Below, piece after piece: positions 17,874 to 25,888 of a DNA stretch of 64,000 bases. Position 1 is the stretch's first letter. Every line of letters begins with the position of its first letter. The translations under genes were made by a program, and so were the position numbers. Origin of the DNA: Vibrio caribbeanicus ATCC BAA-2122. Its GTDB lineage: Bacteria > Pseudomonadota > Gammaproteobacteria > Enterobacterales > Vibrionaceae. The notes below the pieces were generated by a model. It made no database searches. It was given only the letters and a program-made list of their open reading frames with translations, and had not been told where the DNA came from. The stretch spans positions 16,586 to 80,585 of the forward strand of contig NZ_AEIU01000108.1 of the NCBI RefSeq assembly GCF_000165125.1, in the 5' to 3' direction.

Positions 17874-18236
17874 TTAACGCCCTTGTATTGCTTTAGCCAA
17901 CCCGTTGAACTTCATATTCAAAAACGTCAGGCTAGTCTGAAAGTCCATATTGTTTTGTGTAAACTTACCTTGCTCGACACCCAGCTCAACCGTGTTACCA
18001 TTCTTGCTGTTTTGATAAGGAACTGAATATTGACTTTGGATGTCCAATTTAGGAATTGGCTTATCGACACCTTGTGACGACACCTGAGAGACGACAGTGG
18101 CGAAACTGAGGTCTTTTGCGAGATATCCAGGTGTATCAACATTTGCTAGGTTGCTGGCTAGGACTTTGGTACGCTGAACACGAAAGTTCAGCGTATCGGG
18201 ATGGACTCCTAGCGCATTTTCAAAAGAAATCGCCAT
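17874..18236 (-). CDS. flgB: Lateral flagellar proximal rod protein FlgB
   Basis: First gene of the long flgBCDEFGHIJKL operon. The 120-residue product is of normal size and shows RVQRTKVLASNLANVDTPGYLAKDL, the rod-protein N-terminal motif split here as in FlgB, and ends with TFLNMKFNGLAKAIQGR, the FlgB tail. TAAGGAAAT precedes the ATG. A sigma-54-like element lies about 40 bases upstream. Confidence 0.94.
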   Translation of the reverse strand: MAISFENALGVHPDTLNFRVQRTKVLASNLANVDTPGYLAKDLSFATVVSQVSSQGVDKPIPKLDIQSQYSVPYQNSKNGNTVELGVEQGKFTQNNMDFQTSLTFLNMKFNGLAKAIQGR

Positions 18237-18273
18237 ATCTATTTCCTTACAGTCAACGCGAATAATGTTAATT

Positions 18274-18291
18274 AAAACAAGATATGTGCCA
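18274..18291 (-). promoter_or_regulatory. Sigma-54-like promoter of the flgB operon
   Basis: Read on the minus strand, TGGCACATATCTTGTTTT has GG and, exactly 10 bases later, GT where the consensus has GC. The rest matches the -24/-12 pattern. It lies at a sensible distance from flgB and mirrors the promoter before fliD. Confidence 0.65.
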
Positions 18292-18370
18292 TAAAAATAA
18301 AAGAGTTAAATCAATGACTTACAAAAAAGAAGGGAAAGTAAACTTCCGCCAAACGGAAGGCTTTTCAGGA

Positions 18371-19111
18371 ATGGGGAACTACCGATTTTCCTCCTCATTC
18401 AAATGTATGCTGCTGACTGCTCTGATGTTCGTGCCATTAACCCATGCCAGCGAACAGGAATCGGCACAAAAACAAATTGAACAAGCGGTGAAAGGTAACC
18501 TCGAGCATGAAATTAATTCTCGAGCCGGACAACAAGGTTGGCGCAATTATAAACTAGATACGCGCCTGAATATTCCAAGCTCAGCCTCCCACTTGGAGCA
18601 CTGCCCAGTCAAACTGACCGTCAACGCCAGTGACCACAATTTGCTGCCAGTAGGCAATGTAAAACGCACTGTCTCTTGTGAACATTCAGGCATGCAATGG
18701 CGTATCAATGTGACGGTAAAATCATCCTTAACTTTGGATGTGGTAGTTGCAAAAACCGGCATCAATCGCGACCAAGCCCTCACGCCAGACTCGGTACACT
18801 TGGTACCAAGAACCTTAACGCATCAGCAAGAATTCTATACTCACGTCTCCGATGTCTTAGAAAAAACGACGACTAGGCGTATTCGCTCGGGTCATATCAT
18901 TACCCCGAAAACACTCAATGCCCCGGCTATGGTTGAGGTAGGAAATCAAGTCATTATTAGTGCGAGTAAGGATCGCTTTAGCGCGACAACCAAAGGTATT
19001 GCGCTAGAGAAAGGCAACAAAGGCGAACAAATTACGGTACAAAATGTGTCATCCGGTAAAACCATACAAGCCACGGTTATCGGTCACAATAAGGTCCAAA
19101 CACAGTTTTAA
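18371..19111 (+). CDS. flgA: Lateral flagellar P-ring chaperone FlgA
   Basis: FlgA is a periplasmic chaperone for P-ring assembly. The C-terminal SAF-like half has ALTPDSVHLVPRTL, then RRIRSGHIITPKTLNAPAMV and GNQVIISASKDRFSATTKGI, typical of FlgA. The start is uncertain: the frame is open from 18284, but ATG 18371 gives a clear signal peptide (hydrophobic CMLLTALMFVPLT, cleavage after HAS). ATG 18314 is an alternative. The gene diverges from flgB and is followed by flgM. Confidence 0.9.
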   Translation: MGNYRFSSSFKCMLLTALMFVPLTHASEQESAQKQIEQAVKGNLEHEINSRAGQQGWRNYKLDTRLNIPSSASHLEHCPVKLTVNASDHNLLPVGNVKRTVSCEHSGMQWRINVTVKSSLTLDVVVAKTGINRDQALTPDSVHLVPRTLTHQQEFYTHVSDVLEKTTTRRIRSGHIITPKTLNAPAMVEVGNQVIISASKDRFSATTKGIALEKGNKGEQITVQNVSSGKTIQATVIGHNKVQTQF

Positions 19112-19223
19112 TTTTGGGCTCAACGTAACAATTTCGTGTTGTTTTTCTCGCACTGGCACTCTCGTTTGAGTTAGTTGTATAGAGCAACTCTTTGGATAAA
19201 ATAATCTGAAATTAGATTTAATG

Positions 19224-19242
19224 GCGGCCTTTAAAAGGCCGC
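19224..19242 (+). other. Hairpin in the flgA-flgM interval
   Basis: GCGGCCTT and AAGGCCGC form a perfect 8-pair stem around a three-base loop. No T tract follows, so it may be an mRNA stabiliser or a partial attenuator that separates flgA from flgM expression. Confidence 0.5.
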
Positions 19243-19280
19243 ATAAGCTCTATGACTAGACTGATTTAGGACTTATAACC

Positions 19281-19559
19281 ATGAAAATCGATAAAGTATC
19301 AGGTGGGCAGATCCATCGAACGAGCTTTGATCAGGCGCCAAAGAAAAGCCCTGAGAGCATCAGTGCGCCACGTGTCAGCGAAAGCAATATGAACACCAAT
19401 ACAGTGGCACTGGACAAAGCTCAAGCTCAGATGGCCTCACTCCCTGATATCGACATGGCGAAAGTGGAACAAGTTCGTAACGATTTGGCTCAAGGCAAAA
19501 TATCTCTCGATACTGACGCGCTTGCCAAAGCGGTGCAGGAATTTTACACCGGACACTAA
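19281..19559 (+). CDS. flgM: Lateral anti-sigma-28 factor FlgM
   Basis: FlgM holds sigma-28 inactive until hook completion, then is exported. The 92-residue protein has a disordered N-terminal half and a conserved C-terminal helix region, MAKVEQVRNDLAQGKISLDT, then ALAKAVQEFYTGH, which matches FlgM family endings (VRxxIxxGxYxID). Its likely partner is the FliA encoded at 5217. Confidence 0.9.
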   Translation: MKIDKVSGGQIHRTSFDQAPKKSPESISAPRVSESNMNTNTVALDKAQAQMASLPDIDMAKVEQVRNDLAQGKISLDTDALAKAVQEFYTGH

Positions 19560-19583
19560 AAAACCAGCAGTGAGGGCAAAACC

Positions 19584-20018
19584 ATGGCATCAGATGCAAC
19601 TCGTCTTGCGAAAGACTTTATCAACACCATCAGCGAAGATATTACACTTTATCGCCAACTTAAACAGATTTTGTCTGAGCAGCATCAGGCATATATCGAC
19701 TTTGACGATCAGTGCTTATTGAACAATCTGAGCCTTCAAGAGCCACTACTAGAGAGCCTCGGTAAACACGCCAGTTTGCGCGAAAGTATTATGGGTAAAC
19801 TAGGGCTGCCCAATAGCCGCGTCGGAGTTGAAGCACTACTTGGCGCTCTGCCTGATGCAGTGGAAAGTAAAGTGAGATCTCAATGGCAAACCCTAGAGTC
19901 TTTAATCGACCAGTGCCAAGAGCAAAATCAGCTTAACGCAGTCTGCTCGGCTAACTTCCAAGAGCTACTTGGCAGTGTGTTTAACCCCAACCAACACACG
20001 TACAGCGCACAGCCGTGA
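19584..20018 (+). CDS. flgN: Lateral flagellar chaperone FlgN
   Basis: FlgN chaperones the junction proteins FlgK and FlgL. The 144-residue protein is helical and charged, and sits in the standard flgA-flgM-flgN order. FDDQCLLNNLSLQEPLLESL and the LGLPNSRVGVEALLGALPD segment (a G-x-x-x-x-x-L-x-x-L loop) agree with FlgN proteins. Its stop overlaps the next gene's GTG (GTGA). Confidence 0.85.
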   Translation: MASDATRLAKDFINTISEDITLYRQLKQILSEQHQAYIDFDDQCLLNNLSLQEPLLESLGKHASLRESIMGKLGLPNSRVGVEALLGALPDAVESKVRSQWQTLESLIDQCQEQNQLNAVCSANFQELLGSVFNPNQHTYSAQP

Positions 20019-20686
20019 TCGGCCGATCACTATTTCTTTTCTTATTCGCCGTGTGGTTGTCCTTTGGCAGCCACGCCTCCCCACTACCAAGTGAAATTAA
20101 AAAGCAATTTGATATTCTCTCACCCTATCGCAGCCAAATCCAAGCTCGGCTAGAAGCCAATTCAAGTCTTATTCAAGATATCCACCAACAACTGAAAAGC
20201 CACCAACTACCCCCTTCTTTAGCTTTATTGCCGATGCTGGAATCTTCGTTTGATCCCAGAGCAGTATCGCATGCAAAAGCTGTGGGCCTGTGGCAGTTGA
20301 TCCCAGCCACTGCGGAGCGTTTTGGTTTGGATGTAGATAAGCATAACGATCAGCGTTATGACCCAGAGCTGAGCACCGCGGCCGCCACTCAATACCTGGC
20401 ATTTTTGTATGAAAAGTTTGGCGACCTGACTCTGACGCTTGCGGCCTATAACGCTGGCGAAGGCCGCGTTGCTCGCGCAATAAAACGAGCAGGAAACACC
20501 CATTTTCCCGATTTAGCCCTACCCAAAGAAACTCAGCAATATGTAAGGCGCTTTTACGCACTGATGAAGTTAGTCGACATCACTAAGCTGCACAAAAGCG
20601 AAAGACAGCACTTTTTTCTCTTTGGTCAGACTCATTCTACCCCGCTGATTGATCTCGGCCCCCTTCCCCCTCTGGTGACACTTTAA
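20015..20686 (+). CDS. Lytic transglycosylase, SLT family, of the lateral flagellar locus
   Basis: The 223-residue protein has a signal peptide (SLFLFLFAVWLSFGSHA) and a MltD-like SLT domain. The catalytic glutamate is in LLPMLESSFDP, followed by GLWQLIPATAERFGL and TLTLAAYNAGEGRVARA, the three SLT motifs. It cleaves peptidoglycan glycan strands in the periplasm. GTG 20015 overlaps the flgN stop by three bases (GTGA), so translation is coupled and a role in rod passage is likely, given that FlgJ here has no hydrolase domain. Confidence 0.88.
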   Translation: MIGRSLFLFLFAVWLSFGSHASPLPSEIKKQFDILSPYRSQIQARLEANSSLIQDIHQQLKSHQLPPSLALLPMLESSFDPRAVSHAKAVGLWQLIPATAERFGLDVDKHNDQRYDPELSTAAATQYLAFLYEKFGDLTLTLAAYNAGEGRVARAIKRAGNTHFPDLALPKETQQYVRRFYALMKLVDITKLHKSERQHFFLFGQTHSTPLIDLGPLPPLVTL

Positions 20687-20820
20687 GCGATTTTTATCGC
20701 TAACAACCTGCTGAAATCACGTGTTTTCGTTGTTTTTTGCCTTAAGCGCTCATAATTGCAGCAAACAAACAACTAAGGGGTTTACAAGGTTTAGTAACCT
20801 CGCTATTATCCGCAGCGAAA

Positions 20821-20911
20821 GGAGAGATGGCTGAGTGGTCGAAAGCACCGGTCTTGAAAACCGGCAACCGTTAATAGCGGTTCTAGGGTTCAAATCCCTA
20901 TCTCTCCGCCA
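20821..20911 (+). tRNA. tRNA-Ser (anticodon UGA)
   Basis: GGAGAGA pairs with TCTCTCC, followed by discriminator G and an encoded CCA. The anticodon loop CTTGAAA presents TGA, there is a long variable arm as in all serine tRNAs, and the T arm holds GGTTCAAATCC. No copy of its 3' end is seen elsewhere in the window. Confidence 0.96.
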
Positions 20912-20921
20912 TATTTAGAAA

Positions 20922-20945
20922 AGCCCACCATTCGGTGGGCTTTTT
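20922..20945 (+). terminator. Terminator of tRNA-Ser
   Basis: AGCCCACC and GGTGGGCT pair over 8 positions around ATTC, followed by TTTTGCTTTT. Confidence 0.88.
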
Positions 20946-20946
20946 G

Positions 20947-21621
20947 CTTTTGTGGATTTTGGTTTCTTCCTTTCCGGTTTTATTTATTTTTCTCTCAACT
21001 TTTGCGCTCAAGCTTCGACCATATTGGAAAGCTAGTAAATTCGATTGGTGGTAAATCGACTTCGTAAGCTTATGAACTCCAATTTTATCAAATAGTGTTT
21101 AGAATAACGCTCTTAAAGGTATTTTCTGGGGAAGTGGCTGGGCCTATGCCCTGATATTATTCAATAATGCTGTTAGCAAATAGGGTAAGCAGCTTCCATT
21201 AGAAAAAGTTGTAAATCAATTGGCACTACCTATTGTGAGACATTTGGTTGTGTTGATATGTATTCATTTCGTGGTAACGGTATTGATTTTCCTTTTATCC
21301 ATTTCTGCGACTCTCATTACCCTTACGTTGCATAAAAATAAGACAAATATCATTACTAGAAAAACATAAAGACACACGCCAAAAATTCAGCTCTTACATT
21401 ACTTCTAAAGTATTGTTATAACGACTTTAACTATGTGGGTCAATCCCTTTTAATTTTTTACTAACCAACACTTTATAAAATATTCAATCTATTGATTCTA
21501 TGTTGAAAACTCAAAAAAAATATTGCATGATGTGATTATCAGATATTAATAATCCCTGTATAAAAAGAAGATCACCATATAATGTGGTATTAATTTTAGT
21601 ATATTTAATGGATTGGTAAGA
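20947..21621. other. Gene-poor AT-rich interval after tRNA-Ser
   Basis: About 675 bases with no intact gene. It contains the interrupted frame at 21103-21369 and otherwise only AT-rich sequence. No integrase or att repeat is visible. Confidence 0.6.
21103..21369 (+). pseudogene. Possible decayed gene fragment
   Basis: One frame is open across 267 bases except for a single TAG at 21181. Before it the frame reads NNALKGIFWGSGWAYALILF; after it comes a basic stretch and a hydrophobic segment (LVVLICIHFVVTVLIFLLSI). No start codon with a ribosome site is present. It may be a remnant of a small membrane protein gene; the family is not recognised, and chance is possible. Confidence 0.3.
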
Positions 21622-22410
21622 ATGTTCGAGTTGTCATCTTTTATTTATTTTCTATTCTTTTATTCAGGTTTTCTTGGGTATATGAATAGAGAAAAAGAAA
21701 TTAATAAATTCTCTAACGAAGTGTATGGATTGAAATTGTATACAGGCATAACAATTATTTATTACGTCTACCTTATAGTATTAGCTAAATACTTTAAAGT
21801 AACGGGTAGCCCATTTTACATGGTCTTTCCAGCTATACTGACACTAGCTGTTGTTAGTTATTACTGGGCTCGATTCAAAGACGCTAGAGATATCATCGTT
21901 GATTCTTTCATATTCAAGATAAGCTCTTTCTTACTCTTAGTAGGTTGTAATATTTTGAGCATCTATTTTTCCGCTAATATGATAGAAACAGTAACAGGTA
22001 CTACTGCTCAGGACTTGCAACACTATGTTGACATAGCCAGATGGGTGTATTTTATTATGCTGATGTTAGTTGTAACTCAATTCATCTTTGGATTATCCAT
22101 ATGTGGAGCTATGTTTTTACCTTTAGTACCGTATCCTGTGGAACGGGATATACTTTCTTTTATAACGTTTCCATTAGTGTCTCTTTATATTCTAAATCTC
22201 GCGTTTTTCGGGCTAATTGTTAAATACTCATTAGATGAATCATATCTATCAGAATATCTCTATGTTGCATTCCATGAGAACTTAGCTGACGAGAGAAAAA
22301 TATGCTCTAACTTAGATGAGAACACAAAAATTACACTCATCGGTAATAAGCAAGCTCTTGTAGCTACTAAAGACGAAAAAGTTACGTTTTCTAAGGTAGA
22401 CTGTAAGTAG
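21622..22410 (+). CDS. Integral membrane protein, unknown family
   Basis: I do not recognise this 262-residue protein. ATG 21622 is preferred over TTG 21613. It shows about six hydrophobic segments, including LYTGITIIYYVYLIVLA, FYMVFPAILTLAVVSYYW, ISSFLLLVGCNILSIYF, WVYFIMLMLVVTQFIFGL and SFITFPLVSLYILNLAFFGL, then a soluble C-terminal tail of about 50 residues with no motif. The base composition is much more AT-rich than the flagellar genes, which suggests acquired DNA. The gene stands alone. Confidence 0.7.
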   Translation: MFELSSFIYFLFFYSGFLGYMNREKEINKFSNEVYGLKLYTGITIIYYVYLIVLAKYFKVTGSPFYMVFPAILTLAVVSYYWARFKDARDIIVDSFIFKISSFLLLVGCNILSIYFSANMIETVTGTTAQDLQHYVDIARWVYFIMLMLVVTQFIFGLSICGAMFLPLVPYPVERDILSFITFPLVSLYILNLAFFGLIVKYSLDESYLSEYLYVAFHENLADERKICSNLDENTKITLIGNKQALVATKDEKVTFSKVDCK

Positions 22411-22696
22411 AAATTTAGCTGGAAAGATTAGTCATAAATATACTGCAACACAAAAGAAAAAGTTTATTTGATCGTATTGCAATTTGTTAAAGTTACATGT
22501 TGATATTTTATAAATAACCAGAGTAACCTCCTTATTTACAACTGCATTCATTATCAATTTTAAAAATAATTAACCAATCTTGGCTTTTATAATTGAATTT
22601 TAAAATAAATCATTTATAACAGTGTTCTAAATTTAAATCTTACATACCTTTAATGTCTATAAGATTTTTAAATTATATTTAATCAAGGATAGCAAT

Positions 22697-23896
22697 GTGA
22701 AATATTCTAGTGGTCTAGTACAGTTTGGTATATCGGCAAGCTTATTATTATGTCTTCCACTTTCTTACGTGTCTGCAACTGAAGAAGATAGGGAAAAAAA
22801 TGCGTTAAAAAGCATATCAATTGAAGTCAATGGGAAAGTTGATTCCGTCGATCTTAGGTCAGCGATGGCTCATTACAAAGTTCCAGCGATAAGCTTTGCC
22901 GTCATCAACGATGATAAAGTTGTGTGGTCAGAGGCTATAGGCTATGTCAATGCTAGTCACTCTCAGGAGGTGGACGTAAATACACTGTTTCAAGCTGGTT
23001 CCATATCGAAGTCCGTTGCTGCAACCACTGCATTAAATTTAGTTGAGCAAGGATTGATTTCTCTTGACGAAAATGTCGATTCATTTTTAGGAGATTGGCA
23101 TATACCTAATCCTCATCATTATAAAAGCGACGTTGTTACACTGAGAGAGTTGCTAAGTATGTCTTCAGGACTAGATGTCGGGGGTTACTATGGTTATGCA
23201 CCAGGGGAACCATTACCAAGTCTTTTAGACACACTAAATGGTGCCGCTCCTGCCAAAAATCCACCAGTTATGTTAGCGCACAAGCCAGGTAGTAAATATG
23301 AGTATTCTGGCGGTGGTTATGAAGTTGTACAGTTAATCACTGACAACATTACAAAAATGACGAGTCAAGAAAGTACCGCGAAATTTGTTTTTGATCCTTT
23401 AAAGATGTCCAACAGCAGTTATGACCAACCATCAGGCCAAAGTCTAAAAAATGTTGCAGAGGCGACTGATAGCGATGGCAAAGAGTTTGAGTATAAATGG
23501 AGAGTTTCTCCAGAATACGCAGCAGCAGGAATGTGGAGCACTCCTACAGATTTGGGTAAGTTTATAGTGTCCATTAATAAAGCCTATAAAGGAGAAAAAA
23601 AGCAAGTCCTTAGCCCGAGACTTGCCAAGCAGTCTCTCTCTAAACAAAAAAATACCCCCTATGGTTTAGGGTTTGTGGTGAGGGGCAAAGGGGAAAAACT
23701 TCACTTTATGAAACTAGGCCAAAACTCTGGGTATCAGAGCTGGCTGGTTGGGCTTCCAAATACTAGACAAGGTGCCGTAGTAATGACCAACTCCGATAAT
23801 GGCAGGGAGTTAGCTCAAGATCTGATATATTCTATATCTAAAGCCTATCACTGGCCGATCCGTGGCAAGCTCGAAGATGCTTGGATGGTCAACTGA
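22697..23896 (+). CDS. Class C beta-lactamase-fold serine hydrolase, exported
   Basis: The 399-residue protein has a signal peptide (hydrophobic ISASLLLCLPLSYVSA). The catalytic serine and lysine are in GSISK (S102, K105), the second motif is YSG at about residue 203, and a C-terminal GQNSGYQSW strand fits the third motif region. The fold includes penicillin-binding proteins, esterases and D-amino-acid peptidases; the YxG form favours an esterase or peptidase over a true beta-lactamase. GTG 22697 has AAGGA upstream. It converges with the gene at 24040. Confidence 0.85.
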   Translation: MKYSSGLVQFGISASLLLCLPLSYVSATEEDREKNALKSISIEVNGKVDSVDLRSAMAHYKVPAISFAVINDDKVVWSEAIGYVNASHSQEVDVNTLFQAGSISKSVAATTALNLVEQGLISLDENVDSFLGDWHIPNPHHYKSDVVTLRELLSMSSGLDVGGYYGYAPGEPLPSLLDTLNGAAPAKNPPVMLAHKPGSKYEYSGGGYEVVQLITDNITKMTSQESTAKFVFDPLKMSNSSYDQPSGQSLKNVAEATDSDGKEFEYKWRVSPEYAAAGMWSTPTDLGKFIVSINKAYKGEKKQVLSPRLAKQSLSKQKNTPYGLGFVVRGKGEKLHFMKLGQNSGYQSWLVGLPNTRQGAVVMTNSDNGRELAQDLIYSISKAYHWPIRGKLEDAWMVN

Positions 23897-23909
23897 TAAA
23901 AAATATGCA

Positions 23910-23955
23910 GGACACACAGTAACCAATATCACAAAATATTTATTAGTGTGTGTCC
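23910..23955. repeat. GGACACAC hairpin repeat, copy 1
   Basis: GGACACAC and GTGTGTCC arms enclose a 30-base loop between two converging genes. About 15 bases further on, 23970-24004 reads like 24996-25030 after copy 2. It probably works as a bidirectional terminator. Confidence 0.75.
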
Positions 23956-24039
23956 CAAATCCCCTCCGAGTTGTCCATTCAATAAAAAGCCCCATTGCTA
24001 ATAGACAATAAAATTTTCGCTATCTTATTTCAGCAACAA

Positions 24040-24798
24040 TTAAACCAGTAACCAGCCATCATCACTTTTATCCTCTTGCTCTATGATCTCAAAAGGCTCA
24101 TCTTTAACAATGGGTGATTCGCCGGTGCGCCACACTGTAACGACTGGAGGCTTGTGCTCAGCTTGGCTACCAACTCCATACTTTGAATCAAATTTTTCTC
24201 GGTCGGCTGGGTTATTAAAGTTATAAACTTTGTGGAACTGGCCATCGATCACTGCGCTGCCATTTGAGTGATGAATAAAGTTCATTGCGTGCGAATAGCC
24301 TTTATCTTTTACAGGGACGACAATAATCGCTCTGTCACCTTCACTAACCAAATCTCCTAACTTTTCGGAGAGAGGCGTCTGGGAATCGAGGATCTCTGAG
24401 TGGACGTTTTTAACGTCTGTACTGATAGAACCTTGAGCGGTCTCGGTCGCCACAAAATAATTATCGAACGTTCCTTTGGCTAATGATGCTAGGTTTTGAT
24501 CAACGGCTTTACTGCAATAGGTACAATTCCGGTTTAATGCCATTTGATGATCTTTGATAAATGATAAGGCATTACTAAACATGCCCGTCACTTGATTTGG
24601 ATTTGATTGTTGCGATATGAAGTCTAAAGCAGAGTGCAATCCCTTGTCAGCATGCTGTGCAAAGTCAGCAGATAAGTGTGGCCAGTCAGCCGTTCCACTC
24701 TTGTACTCTGGGTGTTCGGTAATGTTTTCACACTGTGTAGGTAGCGACGAAATGTCAAGATCTGACAGTGAGGTGAAAGAATCAACACGTTCTATCAT
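24040..24798 (-). CDS. Papain-fold toxin/glutamine-deamidase-like protein
   Basis: The 252-residue protein carries a pattern typical of papain-fold polymorphic toxins (Tox-PL) and OspI-type deamidases. NRNCTYCSKAVDQNLA has the likely catalytic cysteine C92, GYSHAMNFIHHSNG holds H170, and SAVIDGQFHKVYN holds D185 and Q187. Such enzymes deamidate glutamine in, or cleave, target proteins. No signal peptide is seen, so export would need a dedicated secretion system or none occurs. The N-terminal 85 residues match nothing I recognise. It stands alone, with no obvious immunity gene, and is flanked by related hairpin repeats. The fold call rests on motif order and spacing only. Confidence 0.55.
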   Translation of the reverse strand: MIERVDSFTSLSDLDISSLPTQCENITEHPEYKSGTADWPHLSADFAQHADKGLHSALDFISQQSNPNQVTGMFSNALSFIKDHQMALNRNCTYCSKAVDQNLASLAKGTFDNYFVATETAQGSISTDVKNVHSEILDSQTPLSEKLGDLVSEGDRAIIVVPVKDKGYSHAMNFIHHSNGSAVIDGQFHKVYNFNNPADREKFDSKYGVGSQAEHKPPVVTVWRTGESPIVKDEPFEIIEQEDKSDDGWLLV

Positions 24799-24892
24799 TT
24801 ACAATCTCCAGATATTTGTTATAGAAGCCTCCTCGTTATAACGCCGCCCTCCACTAATGACTATAAGGTCAATACCTGAGATTAAATATGGT

Positions 24893-24936
24893 GGACACAC
24901 TCCGTTAGAACAACCATATCCTGTTAGTGTGTGTCC
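24893..24936. repeat. GGACACAC hairpin repeat, copy 2
   Basis: GGACACAC and GTGTGTCC arms around a 28-base loop. The same arms as copy 1 with an unrelated loop. Confidence 0.75.
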
Positions 24937-25043
24937 TTAACCTGCAAGATAAATCCTTCTATTTAAGGGACAAAATACTCACTGGTGTGGCCCAAGCAGT
25001 CCATTTAATAAAAGGCCCCATTACTGATAGAAGATTGAATGGA

Positions 25044-25071
25044 TAGAACACATTTAACTTGTACATGTGTC
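25044..25071. repeat. Shorter relative of the GGACACAC hairpin after the RDD gene
   Basis: GAACACAT and ATGTGTCC arms enclose a short loop just after the RDD stop on the minus strand. One mismatch is present. Likely terminator of that gene. Confidence 0.55.
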
Positions 25072-25116
25072 CAAAGTTACTTACTTGAAATTGTGTTAAA
25101 AATGTCACCCTTCTTG

Positions 25117-25584
25117 TTAGGCGTTATTTTCCAAATCTACATCTGGAACATCGCGATTCTCGGTTCTCACTACCACAGTACCTGCGAGCATGTCGTGCCA
25201 ACCTTGTTTCTTCCTACTGAATATAATCCAGATAAATCCTAAACACATAATTGAGCTTAAATAATAACCCAAGTATCTAATAATTGACTGCGTTATTGAT
25301 AAAGGCTCACCAGTTTTAGCATCGACAATTTTAAGCTTTAATATCATTTTACCTGGTGTTGCTGAGCGGTACGTCCAAAACAAGACAGTTAATACGAATG
25401 GAAATAGCCAACTAAATAAAGTTTCCCAGCCACCATCAATAGACCTTTCAGACCCCAAATAGTAACTACTGTATATTAAATAGATCATTGGCAAAATCAG
25501 CATTAGTAGTATAACTGTATCAATTATAGCCGCAGCACTCCGTATCCAAAATCCCGCATATTCTTGATAGCGACCAAGTTTCAT
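25117..25584 (-). CDS. RDD family membrane protein
   Basis: The 155-residue protein shows the RDD pattern: AGFWIRSAAAIIDTVILLML in the first membrane segment (arginine and aspartate), a second segment (LFSWLFPFVLTVLFWTYRSA), then TPGKMILKLKIVD and SIIRYLGYYLS, and a final segment ending RKKQGWHDMLAGTVVV. These are hallmarks of the family, whose role (transport or ion homeostasis) is poorly known. AGGAAAT precedes the ATG. It stands alone. Confidence 0.88.
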   Translation of the reverse strand: MKLGRYQEYAGFWIRSAAAIIDTVILLMLILPMIYLIYSSYYLGSERSIDGGWETLFSWLFPFVLTVLFWTYRSATPGKMILKLKIVDAKTGEPLSITQSIIRYLGYYLSSIMCLGFIWIIFSRKKQGWHDMLAGTVVVRTENRDVPDVDLENNA

Positions 25585-25888
25585 AATATTTCCTATTCAT
25601 TATTTCTTAAAGTTCGATAGTTTAAAAAATTTTATTTCTATCGAAGTCATTGTTTCCCCATACACCAAAAGACATGCATAAGGTATTAGAGTAAATGATA
25701 TATTATTTAATTTTAAATTTTCAATTAAAATCGTTAATGGTTAATTGTAATTGCCTAAATTTCATCCGATAAAGTATAGTAACTTAATTTAATTTATAGT
25801 TTACGCTTTTATTTTTATAAGTGAATCATATATCATTTTACTTTTCTAGTAATAGATGAGAATAAATATTCCAAACTTCGGAGCAGTA
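25585..25888. other. AT-rich intergenic interval
   Basis: Divergent upstream region between the RDD gene and the lipoprotein gene. Very AT-rich; no element could be identified with confidence. Confidence 0.5.

Larger units (their letters stand above)
24799..25116. other. Interval with hairpin repeats copies 2 and 3
   Basis: Holds the upstream region of the papain-like gene, hairpin copy 2 with its duplicated tail at 24996-25030, and the smaller hairpin after the RDD gene. No gene is visible. Confidence 0.6.

Noticed and set aside
20947-21621. Integrase or attachment-site duplication after tRNA-Ser
   Set aside because: No tyrosine recombinase motif and no copy of the tRNA 3' end were seen in the window.
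25117-25130. GCCTAAC at the RDD stop as an integron attC site
   Set aside because: The core GTTRRRY partner and the conserved hairpin arms of an attC are not found; the neighbouring palindrome belongs to the GGACACAC family.
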